This document shows, piece after piece, positions 21,799-33,802 of a DNA stretch of 64,000 bases. The notes under the pieces are model-generated. The model was not told where the DNA came from. It made no database searches and saw only the letters and a list, made by a program, of their open reading frames with translations. The stretch spans positions 8,341,001-8,405,000 of the forward strand of contig JASXTE010000001.1 in the NCBI GenBank assembly GCA_030280995.1. Reading direction: 5' to 3'. Source of the DNA: Hemileia vastatrix (lineage: Eukaryota; Basidiomycota; Pucciniomycetes; Pucciniales; Zaghouaniaceae). Within the stretch, counting starts at the first letter, position 1, and each line of letters begins with the position of its first letter. The position numbers and the translations under genes are program-made.

Positions 21799-22701
21799 CT
21801 ATACCCACTCTGCATCTTTCCTGGTCAGCTTCCTCAAATGTGAAGCCAACAAAGAAAAAACTTTAATAAATATTCTGAGGTACACATAAACCCCCAAAAA
21901 TCCCCTGACTTCAGTAGTGTTTTTAGGCCTTGGCCATGACTGAATTTTATTAACTTTCTTCTTTGCCATAATCCTTCCCTCTTTACATACCACATGACCC
22001 AATATTTCCAGAGAAGGAACACAACAAGAAAAATTTGACCCAGAAATGGTCAAACCAGCCTCTTCAATCTTGAACAATACTCTCTCTAGAGTAATTGCAT
22101 ATTCCCAAACAAATCTCCTTATACCTGGGTTCTCCTTCAGCACCGCATTCCCATAATCAGTGGATGGTCCTTTTATTCCACCATCATCAAAAAAAATACC
22201 AGCATGAGTAGGAACCTCATCCTTTAAAATCCAATCCATTTGTGCTTGATAAGCTGCTACTGAATTAGTTGCTCCTTGAGGATACCTAGTGAGCTGAAAT
22301 CTTCCCAGAGGAGTCTCAAACGTTGTAAGTGGCCCTGAATTGGTGTGAAGTTCCCTTTCATCATAACCACCCATAATATATCCCAAACAATAACACACCT
22401 TTCCAGAAAAAGCTTCCACAAAGTCCTCTGCTCTTGGCAGCATCCCCACATCCTTGATAGTGACTCTATTCAAGGACCTAAGATCATGCACCACCCTCAG
22501 CTTCCTATTATGCTTCTTTACACAGAAAACCAGACTTGAGTAACTAGATTTTGATTGTTTGTATAAACCAGTCCTGACTCTTTCTCTGAAAATCTCTAAA
22601 TAATCATCCCTAATAGCAGCTGGAATTGGAATAGGTTTGATTTGCCAAGGTTCATGACAAACCACAGGAATCAAGTAAGTTTCCCCATAAGAGTGTTTCA
22701 A
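21799..22701 (-). pseudogene. Gypsy B reverse transcriptase
   Basis: This is a 300-residue open segment of Ty3/Gypsy reverse transcriptase. Motifs in order are KQSKSSYSSLVFCVKKHNRK, LRVVHDLRSLNRVTI (motif with catalytic Asp context), TPLGRFQLTRYPQGATNSV, AGIFFDDGGIKGP (the catalytic YxDD equivalent, FFDD, both Asp present), LEILGHVVCKEGRI and the VRGFLGV connection region. It would make element cDNA. The catalytic domain itself is intact, but both flanks are broken by stops (for example at 22717-22719 upstream) and no full pol frame exists. Confidence 0.88.
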
Positions 22702-24204
22702 AACACCCCTCTCCTCCTAAACAAATGAAACCACTTTCTCCCTAAGCACAATAATTTGCAACAACAACTTCTTTTTCTCATCCAATAACTACCCATTGGG
22801 GACAAAATAAACAACTTTCAACCTTTCCACAGTCACCCTAGCAGTTTCCACAAAATCAGGAGAATTCTTCACCATAGGAGTAGAGTATGGATCTCTTGAC
22901 AAAGGAGGTCTCTTATAAGGAGTATTCAAACCTACAGGCATAGGCTAATTGATATGCCTAATACTCTGTGCTACCTTCTGATAATTTGAAGCTCTACCTT
23001 CAACTTGAGGGATCTTCAGGATGTCTTCACCACCAGACCTGGAACAAAAACCAAGGGTTTCCCCATTTATCATATGTGTGGCCGAGGTAATGTTTTTGAA
23101 AGGTGTAGAAGAAATCCTAGCAGTGCACAATTGGGAGGACTTTCTTTTTTTCCCCAATCTCACCACTCCAAAACCTTTTTATAATTCCACATCTTCATCC
23201 TCACTTCCATCTTCTAAATCTTCAAATCTTGATTCATCTTCTGAATCACATCTTCTAAAATTTTTCAGTTTATCCTCATGCCAGAGTCCCAAAAATTGAT
23301 CTTGCTGATCTTCTTTCTTTAAAAATTTGTGCAGGTCAACATCATGATAATGGCCTGAAAATTGATCTTGATGATATTCATAAAAATAATTCTTTTCTTC
23401 TTTCTTTATTATCTTTGGATTTTTTTCTTGATTTTCTTCATTTATCTTGAAATTTTAATTTTCTTTTCTTGAGTTTTCTTCTATCCTACAAACATAACCA
23501 GAGGGTTCCCCAATTCTCACAGACATGGCCAAGGTAATGTTTTTGAAAGGCATAGAAGAAAACCTAGCAGTGCACAATTGGGAGGACTTTCTTTTAGACC
23601 CCAATCTCACTACTCCACAGCTTTTCTGCATATCTTTCAATAAAGATATAAAACCAATCTTCCTTTTTGAACTTGAATTAAAAATAATTGAAAATCTTGA
23701 GAGAGAACAGATACTTGATAAAAAACATGAAGAATACTTGCAGAGAAGAGAAACATTAAAAAGAAAAAGTTGAGAATCCACTTGGTATATCTCCAAGGGA
23801 GCTGACCTACTACAAACTTGGATTTCCTCATCTTGGAGAGAGTTTGTAGCACTTGAGCAATCAGCCCTCATCACTCTAAAAAAAGACAGACTCATTAGAG
23901 CCTGAGCCACACTCCAAAAATACAGAGGCAGCACCCACTTCTATTCTTCTCCTACAACAATCTATGCACTGGCACATTGAAGACAAACCAGGCCTGGTCT
24001 CCCAACCATCCTCTCCAGGTGATGATAACCTCATGTGAAGTCTCCTTTCATCTTCACCAGTCAACTCCAAACTGATTCCACCATCAAACTGATAACCAAT
24101 TCTTGCTTGGAAATCAATCAACAATAGCCCACCCAAAACAGCTTTTACAGTACCTTTGGCAATGTAAAAATGAACCTTCCCTGAGGCTCCACAAAAATCT
24201 AACT
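22702..24204 (-). pseudogene. Gypsy B protease C-terminus and linker, with internal duplication
   Basis: The minus-strand pieces are 23876-24208 (FCGASGKVHFYIAKGTVKAV and GEDGWETRPGLSSMCQC) and broken linker readings at 22945-23934. A ~45-residue segment is present twice: VRLGKKRKSSQLCTARISS (from 23166 leftwards) and VRLGSKRKSSQLCTARFSS (from about 23617). The corresponding 85-bp DNA repeats are at 23085-23169 and 23533-23617. This linker type, between protease and RT, has no assigned function. Confidence 0.6.
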
Positions 24205-25764
24205 TCACAACTCAGATTTTCCAACCAATTCAGTGACATGGCCACCAATCCCTCTCAATTTCCAACCAATATCTGTTTTGATGGGGAGGCCCAGATGAGT
24301 AGCCTCAAACAAAGAAATAAGGTTAATCTGAGAACCTGAAACCAGAAATTTCCTAGCCTCCCTGCCATTCAGAGTGACATTGACATAACCCAGATATGCA
24401 GAAAAATGAGTTTCCAACCCCTCACCAAATTTTTCAGCAGAATCACAAATGTATTCTACCTCCCCAGAAGAAACCCTTCTCCTGGTCAACAACTTTTTCT
24501 TCCTATCAGCCAACCCAGGACTGATAGCATACAACTCCCCATAAGTAAGAGAAACCTGATCCTGTTTTATCTTTTCCAGGACAAAGTCCATAACATCAAC
24601 TTGGCCAGAAACCGCCAGCCTCTCAAAGTGAGCTCTTTGCTTCACTACTTTGGTCCTAAAATATTCTTGAGGACCAGAACCACCAACATATTTATCATCA
24701 ACAGGAATCAAACCAGATCCCTCACTAGCACCTCTAATTCCAGCAGGCTTTGGAAATGAAGCCAAAGGCACATCCTCCTCAGAGTCAGAATCAACATCCA
24801 TAGGCATTGGCTCACCATTCATGTCCAATGCTCCAAAACTAGGGGGGCCCATATCTGCCATACCCTTTTGCATTTTATACAGCTCCTCTTTGCTGTACTT
24901 GTTCCTAGCTGCACTCAGCTTACAATCCACCTTTGAAACCTTAGGCTTTGGTTGAGCCTGAGAACTGCTCTTAGGCCTTCCCAACTTTCCTGCTTCCACA
25001 TCATAAACACCAGACAAGCATTCCCCACTTGAGTTTCCATCACAAGAATACCACTCCAAACCATTAAAGGAAGATGTAAATGAGACTATATTAGCCTCCT
25101 TTCCCTTTCCCTTTCCATCATCTCCACCTCTAACAGAAGAAGAAGCCTCATTAGGAAACTCCTCAAATCTTGGCCTCCATGAGTTGACATTAAGTCTCCT
25201 CATCACCAAGTCCACTAGAGCCTGGCCATCATTAGGCTTCACAAAAGAACCATCTGGGAACTTGAACACTTTCCCATCAAATTCCACCTTCCCTTGAGAC
25301 ACATCCCTATTCAGTGCCCAGAAATCATTGGACTTGTGGCCCTTCCTGCTGCAATAAGAGCAGACCCAAGAATCATTCCTACCAACCCTCCTATCAAAAT
25401 CTCTAGGCTGAGAAGGAGTCTTATTGGCCTTCTTATCCTCCTGAACAAAAATATGTAGCTGTTTTGTCAGATAAGCCATCAGCTCCACCACTGGGTCCCT
25501 CTCCTGTTTGGGAACCTCAACCATATTCTTCTTCTCCTCCTTCTTCACTCTATTCTCCTCTTCAGCCAAAGACTCACTGACTTTGCTGACATATTTGGCA
25601 CACCTGTCTTGATAGGTGTCCTCAGCCAAAAACTTCAAATGGGCCTCCACAACCTCCTTCACCTTTTCAAAGGCAGGAAACCTCTGATCCCCATTGGAAA
25701 GAGTTTTCATCAAGTCCTTCATTGACAACTCCTTCAACACATCCATCCTGACATCTCTAGCCAA
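24205..25764 (-). pseudogene. Gypsy B gag with zinc knuckle and protease-like end
   Basis: This is a 519-residue open reading with an alpha-helical gag part (MDVLKELSMKDLMKTLSNG and the following ~100 residues) and a zinc-knuckle-like WVCSYCSRKGHKSNDFWAL, in which the final Cys of CX2CX4HX4C is Trp. An acidic linker follows, then a retropepsin-like region near the end with KFLVSGSQINLISL, where the D(S/T)G aspartate has become Val. The frame is continuous with the upstream gag piece (25771-26100) apart from a TAG at 25771-25773. Both defects (knuckle Cys and protease Asp) argue that this copy is inactive despite its length. Confidence 0.82.
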
Positions 25765-25770
25765 TTCAGA

Positions 25771-26150
25771 CTAAAAAACATCCTTGGCAGCATTTTCATG
25801 TTCCAGCTCCTCCACTTCTACCAAATATTCCACCACAGGATCAAACTGTAGCAGAAACTTCCTGTAACTGAGTAAGGCTCCAACACCACCATAAGACTGC
25901 AATTCACTGACAGCCTTGTTCAGATCTACCATAGTGAACCTGACACCCCATCTATCCACCATTTCTCTACACAATAACTTCCAGTCCCTCTTCTTGCAGC
26001 AAGACATGACCACAACCGCCTTCTCCACTGCCCTATCACAAATGAAGAAAATAGTTTTCTTTTCCATGTCCAGCTAAGAAGCACCATCCACAACAGCAGC
26101 AGTTTCATACTTCTCCAGAAACCACTTCACATCTTCACCCATAAAACTTG
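25771..26150 (-). pseudogene. Gypsy B gag, N-terminal part
   Basis: This lies in the same frame as 24205-25764 but is cut by TAG codons at 25771 and 26074. It reads MEKKTIFFICDRAVEKAVVV and EKWWIDGVRFTMVDLNKAVSE-type sequence, matching 3604-3888 of Gypsy A (RWGVRYTMVDLNKIVSDWK). This N-terminal gag region is conserved between the two elements and probably acts in particle assembly. Confidence 0.7.
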
Positions 26151-26326
26151 GTACCATCCCAAGTTTTAATCCTAACACACTCCCTAACCATCAGAGTAGG
26201 AGGACCTTCCCCCCCACTGACAATCCTCAAAAGAATAGAGGAACCAGAAGCTATTCCTCCAGAATAAAATCACCAAAAAGGACCAACCAAAGACAACAGA
26301 TATTCCAAAGAACTAGCAGGCTCAGA

Positions 26327-26343
26327 CTCCACGTTGGGCACCA
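26327..26343 (-). other. Primer-binding site of Gypsy B
   Basis: The minus strand reads TGGTGCCCAACGTGGAG four bases inside the LTR edge (26348). TGG at the start matches the CCA end of a tRNA. The tRNA identity was not determined. Confidence 0.75.
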
Positions 26344-26347
26344 GAAA

Positions 26348-27444
26348 TGTAGACAATCTTATAGTACTAGCTATAGGCCTTGACCAAGGGAGTTGGAGAA
26401 AACCCAGAGAGAAAATCCCCTGTCCCTTTAGAAAAATAAAGTGAGATTTACCTGCTACAGTAAATTTCTTCCTTTTTCTAAAGCCCCTTTTCAAACACAC
26501 TTGAATTCCTTATCAGCCAAGAATGTAGTCTCCAGACAGATGACCAAACCACAGAACTGAAATGTAGACCAATTTCCACACCAGAGAAAGCAATGATACT
26601 TGATATAGGTTGCAAATCCACACCAGAGACAAAAATAATACTTGACATAGCTATCAACAATATAACAGAGAAACCAGTTGCCAAGTTAAGTTAAATAAAG
26701 AACTCACCTTGCAACAAACACAGCCGCTTGTGGCCAAAAAACAGTGAAAACTGAGTGAGGAACAAGGATATCACCTCCAGATGGTTGTATGATAATTAAA
26801 GTTGCCCCAAACTGTCATATTCCCTATTTACACACAGACCACTATCTAAAATCCCATGCAAACCAACAAATTTGGCGTTCTTGAGTGCCAAATTGCATAA
26901 AACCCCTCTAGAAACACTTCCCAGCCTTCTAGCACCAAGGCGGGTGGTCTGCCCAACATCGGGAGGCCCGCCTGAGACAGCTGGACCACCCTGAAGCCAG
27001 AAAACCACCAAAAATACCCAAAAATACCCAAAATACTTAGAAAAATATACTACAACTACTAAAACCTTTAAAACACATAATTAGACTATAACAACATTGA
27101 GACATAAAATGTAGAGAAAATTTGCTCATTCTAATGGTACTAAGCACTTAACCCTAAGACTTAAGGTTAGCCTTTAAAACATGAAAAACAAAATTAAACA
27201 GCTATCTTTTAAAAAGGAGAATGAGAAATAATCCTTTTAATACTTATAATCTGAAAAATTTCATCAAAACATAAAATATAGAGAAAAACCAGGGCTATCC
27301 AATGTAGTACCCAAATCCCCGCAGTCCCAATATTTGCTGAATAATTTCAGAAAAATACCCAATTATTAAACAATGCCAGTTAAGACATATTAAAACAGCG
27401 CCAAATATACCAAAAAAGGGCTCTGCCAATGTTGGAAGATCACA
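26348..27444 (-). repeat. Right (5') LTR of Gypsy B
   Basis: This begins TGTAGACAATCTTATAGTAC next to the PBS. It is collinear with 6362-7441 to about 27444 (TTGGAAGATCACA). As the 5' LTR of a minus-strand element it would hold the promoter. ORFs within it are not credible. Confidence 0.72.
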
Positions 27445-27770
27445 CCAGGTCATGTTTTTTCTCAAAAAAATTAAATCAAGTACCATTAAAATCTGGTATA
27501 TTGTTGAATTCATGTTCATAATCCAAAACTCATCCATTTATGTGCATAAATATTTATGTATAGCATAGAATATATGTTACTTTAAATTTTATAAATCTAA
27601 AGTTAAATAAATTGCTTTTTTTCTTACTTTTTTCCTTAATTTCTCACATCAAAAAATGTCAATATCTCACTCTGAATTTTATCCTAGTAAGGGGTTCAGA
27701 TTGTCAAATTTCAATTTAAATTCATAAATTATAAATATAAAAGTCATTCAGAGATAGACAAAAAGATAAA
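27445..27770. other. Non-coding interval
   Basis: This is AT-rich sequence between the Gypsy B LTR and the palindrome-bounded element. No feature is recognised. Confidence 0.5.
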
Positions 27771-30217
27771 CACCACACAATATGGATGGCAGACTTGATA
27801 GCAAGTCTGCAACCTTGAACCCTAATTCATATCTTCTTCAGAACACATTGAGGTGGCAATGAAACAATCATGAAGAAATATTGAATTTACTTTGAAAACA
27901 CCTTGAAACTGATTTGAACCTTCATTGAACCACAGTTGATTAATAGTTCAAAAAATATTCACAGCAAGAAAAAAGTGTGCACTAGAGGTCTAGTGCTTTT
28001 TTTGCTTCCTGAAATAATTCCTGGTAGAATTCCAAGTGGGGCTTCCATCTGATACCCTCCTCCCCTAATTCTCCCTTATCTTAAATCTGCCTTCCTATCC
28101 TACCCCCCTTATCTTTTTGATAACCTTGCCATCTACTTACCCTTTCTACCCTATCCCTTCCCTTCACAGTGAGAAAGCAACTCTCCTCTACTTCAACCCC
28201 TCTCCCTTCTCTTCTCTTTATTTCTCACACCTCCCCCAGAACCTCACTCACCTTTCCCAGCCCACTGTCATTATTTAGTTTTATTTTACTTTGTATTTTT
28301 TTCTTTTTTCATGTTTCTTCCCTAAAAATATCTTCCTTTCTCAACACTTGGCCACATTTTTTTGGTAAACACAAGCAACTCAAATTCTGAAATATGTATT
28401 TAGTTACTTAATTTACCACTTGGAATTGTTTATAATTCCTCAAAATTTTATTTCTTGTTATTTCTAATTTATACATATTAATTATTCCCAAATTTATCAA
28501 AAGTTGGCTACTTCCCAAGCCCTTGCATGCCTCCCCAGCACTTTTTTCACCTCTCCAATCTCATTGCTCACCTCACCCAAAAAAATCAAGGGACTGGGGA
28601 AGGCTGGAGAAGGTGAGAGAGGGGCTTTACAGGGCTGGGAGAGGTTATAAAAGCCCCTAATCCACTTCGGGAAGGCTGGAAAAGGTGAGAGAGGGTCTTT
28701 AAAGGGCTAGGAGAGGTGATAAAAGCCTCTCACCTACTGCTCCCAGCCCTACTTAGTCTTTACAGCACCTGGCTCACACCTCACGCCAAATTAAGGGACT
28801 GGGGAGGCTGGGGAAGGTGATAAAAGCCTCTCACTCCTTTCTCCCAGCCTTCCTTAGTCTATACAGCACCTTTCTCACATCTCCAGCCAAAGTAAGGGAC
28901 TGGGGGAGGCTGGGGGAGGTGAGTGAAGGACTGGAAAGGTCTTGGGAAGGTGAGAAAGGGCTAGAGGAGGTAAGCGAGTGCTTGGTGATGTGGACAATAG
29001 ACTGGGGAGATGAGTAATATTTTGAGAATGTGAGAGAAAGGCTGTTGAGGGCTAATGGAGGTAATTTGGGTTATTGAGGGGAATGGGAGGTGAGCAAGAG
29101 GTTTCAAAAGGTGTGGAGTTGTGTTAAAAGCAAAAATAGTGAGGAGGGCTTAAACTTAGATTTTGAAGCTTAAAGGGTGTATAAAATGTATCAGGAGGGC
29201 AATAAAAGGGTGGGGAGTGGTAATAGAATTAACAGAAATGTCAAGGCAGAAAAAGTTGTGTGGAGAGATTGAGAGGTTGTCCATTGAGGTAGTGAAAAAT
29301 GGAGAATGAACTTTGTTCTTTGGGCGAATATCAGAGTCCACCCCCTCAATCTAAAGCTCTATTCTGCAAATATGGAAAATGATTGATAATTATTTTTATT
29401 GATTTTTTGAACTTAAACCTATATTTTATACGTTTTTATTTTATATTTTTGATTTACAATGCACTTTAAGACTAAGAAATTAATATAGTAAAATAATTGG
29501 TAATGAAATACTATTTTGCTTTGTTACACAGGAATTCACAGAATGATTCTGATAACTATAAATGATATAAATAAATACTATAATAGGAAAATTGTAGCAA
29601 AAAGTTCAAAACTAGAATAAAACATTCAAAGAAATTTTAAACTATTGAACTTATGTATTTTATGAGTTTATTGTATTTATTTTTAAATGTAATAGCAAAA
29701 TATGTTGGTTATATTTCATAATCAGAAATAATAAAAATACAAAAAAACAGGTAATATGGTTTAAATTAAAAAATAAAAGCTTCAAATTCTTGGTTAAAAG
29801 GAGTTATTGTTAAAAAGAACCACTGATCTTATTTTATATTTTTTCAAAAAAAAAAAATAGAATAAAATCATTAGAGAGGTTAAAAGTGATGTTTTTGAAA
29901 TAAATAGTATAATTTTCAGTATTTTTAATGATCAAGTGAAATTCAAAATGAAAATGAAAATGAGTTTGATGAAAAAATTTCTGTGAATGGATCAGATTAT
30001 TAATCTTCCCTTGCTATTATTTCTATAAATTATTCATTAAACTTTCACTATTATTCCAGCACTGACTAATCCATTTTTGGTTAAGAGCTCAAGATGAGTT
30101 CAAAGTAAAGTTCAGCCTGAGTCAAGTTTGGGTTCAGTCTGAGTCCAGTCTGAGTTCCATCTGACTTCAAGTTGATGACTTGCTAGCAAGTCCCCCCCCC
30201 CCAAATATTGTGTGGTG
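27771..30217. mobile_element. Non-autonomous element with CACCACACAATAT inverted ends
   Basis: The left end reads CACCACACAATATGGATGG, followed by a palindrome-like GACTTGATAGCAAGTC (27792-27807). The right end, reverse-complemented, reads CACCACACAATATTTGGGG, followed by GACTTGCTAGCAAGTC (30177-30192). The inside is non-coding. It has a C/T-rich stretch (28040-28320), tandem GGGACTGGGGAGGCTGG-type repeats (28585-29110), and AT-rich DNA with no gene. It is related to the short element at 33431-33672. No clear target-site duplication is seen, so the pairing of the two ends is an inference. Confidence 0.5.
28585..29110. repeat. Purine-rich degenerate tandem repeat
   Basis: Words such as AAGGGACTGGGGAAGGCTGG, GAAGGTGAGAGAGGG and GGTGATAAAAGCCTCTCACC recur with a period of roughly 75-130 bases. 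Units 28585-28655, 28665-28735 and 28790-28920 are the clearest. The repeat becomes irregular to the right. The possible ORF at 28817-29017 is low complexity and not a gene. Confidence 0.65.
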
Positions 30218-30403
30218 AATTGAATTAGAATCCAAGAAAAAAATTTGAATCACAATTAAATTCAAGAAAAAATGTCATACATAAATATAGAGATTCTAAA
30301 ACAGAAGCATGGCCAAAAAGGCTAAATCCTTAAGTAAGTAAAGTGGATAAAGAACTTGTATATATTAAATTATGAAATGGAAAGAGAAAAATGAAAAAAT
30401 TTC

Positions 30404-30604
30404 TTATACCCCATACGTTTCATATCTACCTAAACATTTAAAAGTAATAAAATCATCTTTTATCACCTTTCTTATCCTATTGATTAAGTCTTGATTGATT
30501 TGAAAAGAACAGCTAAGTTTAGTGAGGTTATCACATGATTCTAAACTAGGGAAGGCTTGTGTTGTTTGATTATTTTCTTGAGAATGATAAAGAACTATAT
30601 TCAC
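30404..30604 (-). pseudogene. Tet-like oxygenase C-terminal fragment (Harb relic)
   Basis: The reading contains NQTTQAFPSLESCDNLTKLS followed by CSFQINQDLINRIRKVI. It lines up with HQTTKAPPGLETCQDFTHFGCSFQISQKLIQRIN of the Harb1 and Harb2 oxygenases. The His of the distal iron-binding position (NHQTT) is Asn-Asn here. Only the C-terminal ~60 residues survive, so the fragment is dead. Confidence 0.75.
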
Positions 30605-32725
30605 TGTTTTTGATTTGAGTCAAAATGATTTTATAATAAACAGAAAAAAAGTGAATACATTGATTATAAATTTATTAAAATATAATACTTACTTATTTTA
30701 ATAAAATTACACAATGAGAAACCCAAAAATATCCAACCCATAGAAAATAAAATCCAAAAAGATGCTAAAAGTGTGCCAAACTAAATCCAAAGAGTCCCCA
30801 AGAGTGAAAATGAAATCAGTAAACTTATGTCTTTTGTTGGAAATGCAAACTGACTATTACAAATTTTCATATCATGATAACATAAGCATTTCAGAAGCTG
30901 TATTTTCTAAGTATGAAATACCAAATTTAAAATTTAAATTGTAAAAAAAAAGACTTGAATTTTTAGTTCAATATATCATAAACTACTGAACCAAATTCCA
31001 AACCATTTTATGGAAATGAATGGCATGTTAATGGAAAATCTTCAGTTAAATGGGAATGTGATCTAATTAAAAATAACCCTAAGTCAAACTTTTTTTTTCC
31101 AACTTGTAAGAAAAATTGAAAATTGATAATGAAAATGACAACTAGAGAGGTTTAATATGTCTTCTATTATCCAAATAAGTGTCCTATATAGATTGAAGTA
31201 GGAATTTATAATGGAAGTGAGACCTACATGTTAAAATTTGACAAAAGATTGATTCAATTTTTGTAGATAAAATTAGTGAAGAAGCATCACATGCTAATCC
31301 AAATATAATCTTTAGGTACTTTAATGAAAGCTAAAATCTTATATAGTCACCAGATAAGATTTTCAGAAGCCCTACTATCTATTTATTTAATATCAAAACA
31401 GATAATAGTAAAATTGAACAAAAAAGGGCTCAACTTTAATGGGAAATATCTCAACAAATACTTGAAAAAATTGAATACCATTTCAGGGAAATTAAAGAAA
31501 GGCTTCAAGAGAATATTCATTTAGAAGGATTTGAGATTTGAATAAACCTAACCCCAATTCTGAATTTTTTTTCAAGTTGAATTAAACTCTGAAAAATGAT
31601 GGTAAAAAAAACAAAAAGAAGGATAAAATAAGTCCACAATTATCCAGATAAGAGTCCTACACATCTTAATGTGAAAAATCTTCATAAAAAGAAAGAGATA
31701 TCTGATAGGCATGAAAAAAAGGAGATAACACTTGCCTTGATGGAAAGGAAGGAAGAAATAGAGTGAGAAAGAGTGAAATTAGAATTGGTGAGAAATTGAA
31801 TATGGAGCTAGTGAAATGCATTAAGAATTCACTATGAATAGTGTAAAAAAGAAGGCTCAAATTTTAAGGTCAATATCTCAGCAATCACAAGATGCAGGGA
31901 TGGCTGAAAGCTTCAGCTAGATAAGAGAAATTCAAATTTTTTAAAAATGTGACAATAAAATGTTGAAAATTTAAGTGAGAGGTGTGTGCCAAGGATTGAT
32001 GGGTAGAAAGGGTGCTCTGTGTGTGACATGTCACAGAGATGTGGTGAGCAAGGAAGGGATTATTTGGCCAGCATGTGGTTGTGAAAAAAATCATGCAAAA
32101 AGTGCTGATTTGAAGTAATAACTGATGCCTATTTTTGAAATAAGTGACTTTTTTTGCAAAAGTTAAGTGCAGATTTTACAAAACTGACACACCCTATTGT
32201 AACCAAAACTTGAGTGGGATGTGGCACTTATTAGTGAAAAACACATGTTAAATTAAAATTGATATACTTTTTTTTAATTTTATTTAATTTTAAGTCTGAA
32301 TAAATAATTAGATTTGGATTCATCATCTTTATCTATCTATATCTCAAATAATGATTTAAGCTAAAAAAAAATTGAGAGAGATATGGTAATTATTTGTGAA
32401 AAACACTTATTAGATTGAGATGGCTATAAATTTTTTAATTTCACTTTGATTTTGGATCTGAGTAGCTCATGATATTCAGAATAATTATATCAATCATTCT
32501 ATATCTTTAAAATATTATCATAGCTAAAAATTTGAGTGAAATATCAATGGGAAATGTTTTTATGGGCCCAGGATGTTGTGAAAAAGTGAAAAACAACTGA
32601 TTTGAAGTCAGAACTGACACCCATTTTTGAAATAAGTGTCTTATTTGCAAAATTTAGGTGATGATTAGGTTTGAAATTTGCACTTAACTTAAGTGCAGAT
32701 TTTCCAGAACTGGTACCCCCTAATT
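30605..32725. mobile_element. Scrambled Harb-family relics
   Basis: The interval holds no gene but several Harb pieces. 31418-31570 and 31850-31900 are reverse-complement matches to the repeat units before the Harb2 oxygenase (49002-49311). 31690-31840 is a reverse-complement match to 48715-48830. 31980-32195 and 32570-32724 match the right terminal region of Harb1 (20150-20404), ending ACTGACACACCCTA and ACTGGTACCCCCTAA. The mixture of orientations means that at least two insertions or rearrangements are involved. Confidence 0.65.
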
Positions 32726-32828
32726 TATTTACAAAATGCAAACATATATCACAATTAGCTCAATTAATTTTTATTGCTTGTCTTAACTTTTCCTCTATCC
32801 CATAAAATAATAATAATCAAATAAATTA

Positions 32829-33160
32829 CTATTTATTTTTCATAGCATGTTTTAGAACCACTTCAAACCACTGAGGATCCCGGAAAAAATAACAAGCATG
32901 ACCAATTGGAACACTGCATTTTGCCAGGTCTTTTAATGGAAAATTAATAAAGTAATTCCATTGATATATTCCCTTTTCAATGAGAGCCTGACTAATTTTA
33001 GGTTCTTCAGGAAGTCTTCTATAATGTTTTTGTCCTCACAGCCATATACAGATGAGTTTGTGGCTACTGCAGCTTTTGAAATTTTACTAGTTGAGGGTGT
33101 TACATTAGCTGGTGGTTTAAGCATACTTACAGGCATTGTCGGAGGAATCATTGACAGTTG
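32829..33160 (-). pseudogene. Unidentified protein fragment
   Basis: A minus-strand frame ending at TAG 32829-32831 reads RRLPEEPKISQALIEKGIYQ and later LAKCSVPIGHACYFFRDPQW followed by FEVVLKH. It has natural amino-acid composition, unlike the surrounding AT-rich DNA. The adjacent ORF in another frame (32933-33151) shares its DNA, and a frameshift or short intron near 33035 may join them. I do not recognise the family. It could be a transposon gene fragment or the end of a decayed host gene. Confidence 0.35.
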
Positions 33161-33430
33161 ATTTCAAGCAGAAGAAGAGGAATTTATCCAAAGTAGAAAT
33201 GAGTAAAACCATGTTGGAGTCAAATCCCAGCCTATATTGGAGAAAGGGGTTGAAGGCAATGAGGGACATTAGGAGACTGAACATCTGATTAATTCACCAG
33301 CTGATTTAAATTGACAGCATCATAATGGGGACCAATTCATAGTTTTTGGCTGGTAAGATTAAAAAAGAATAAATAAATAATGAAAAACAAAGAAAAATGA
33401 ATTTGACAGAAGAGTAGAGAGAAGTACTAT

Positions 33431-33672
33431 CACTACGCAATATAGGGGGTGGACTTGCTAGCAAGTCCTCAACCTGAACTCAGATGGAACTCAGACTGAA
33501 CTCATACTGAACTCTACTTGAACACCCACCTAAAACTGTTCTGCTGAGTGGTGTTCATCCCTGATTGTATGGTTCCTTTATCAATAGCTCAATGTGTGTT
33601 CAATCTGTGGTGAGTTTGGGTCCAAGGTTGCGGACTCGCTAGCAAGTCCGCCCCCCCCCCTTTTATGTGGTG
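33431..33672. mobile_element. Palindrome-tipped MITE, 242 bp
   Basis: The left end CACTACGCAATATAGGGGGT is followed by the perfect palindrome GGACTTGCTAGCAAGTCC (33451-33468). The right end, reverse-complemented, starts CACCACATAAAAGGGGGG and is followed by CGGACTTGCTAGCGAGTCCG (33631-33650). TAT flanks both sides and may be the target duplication. It is related to the ends of 27771-30217. Confidence 0.68.
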
Positions 33673-33802
33673 TATAGCTTTCTGATTTCCCCACTTTGAA
33701 AATACAGCTAATTTTTCATTCTCAGCAGTATTAATTGTCATGAAAATGGCCCCTTTTAGCGGTGAGGGGGACTTGGATTACCACAAAAAATGAGGGGGGG
33801 GG

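Larger units (their letters stand above)
6362..27444 (-). mobile_element. Gypsy-like LTR retrotransposon B (large, nested, decayed)
   Basis: Two related ~1.1-kb LTRs (6362-7441 and 26348-27444) flank minus-strand gag, protease-like, RT, RNase H and integrase segments in Ty3/Gypsy order. A good PBS lies at 26327-26343. Between integrase and the left LTR is ~4 kb holding plus-strand ORFs, repeats and a TTTTTA satellite. Harb1 (13738-20404) sits between RNase H and integrase. The LTRs differ at many positions and I find no matching target-site duplication. The element is therefore old, or the two LTRs could come from two related copies. That they pair is inference from orientation and order. Confidence 0.65.

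Noticed and set aside
32961..33161. Plus-strand ORF ending in a Gly/Val/Ile-rich segment
   Set aside because: It is antisense to a better-composed minus-strand reading and has no other support.
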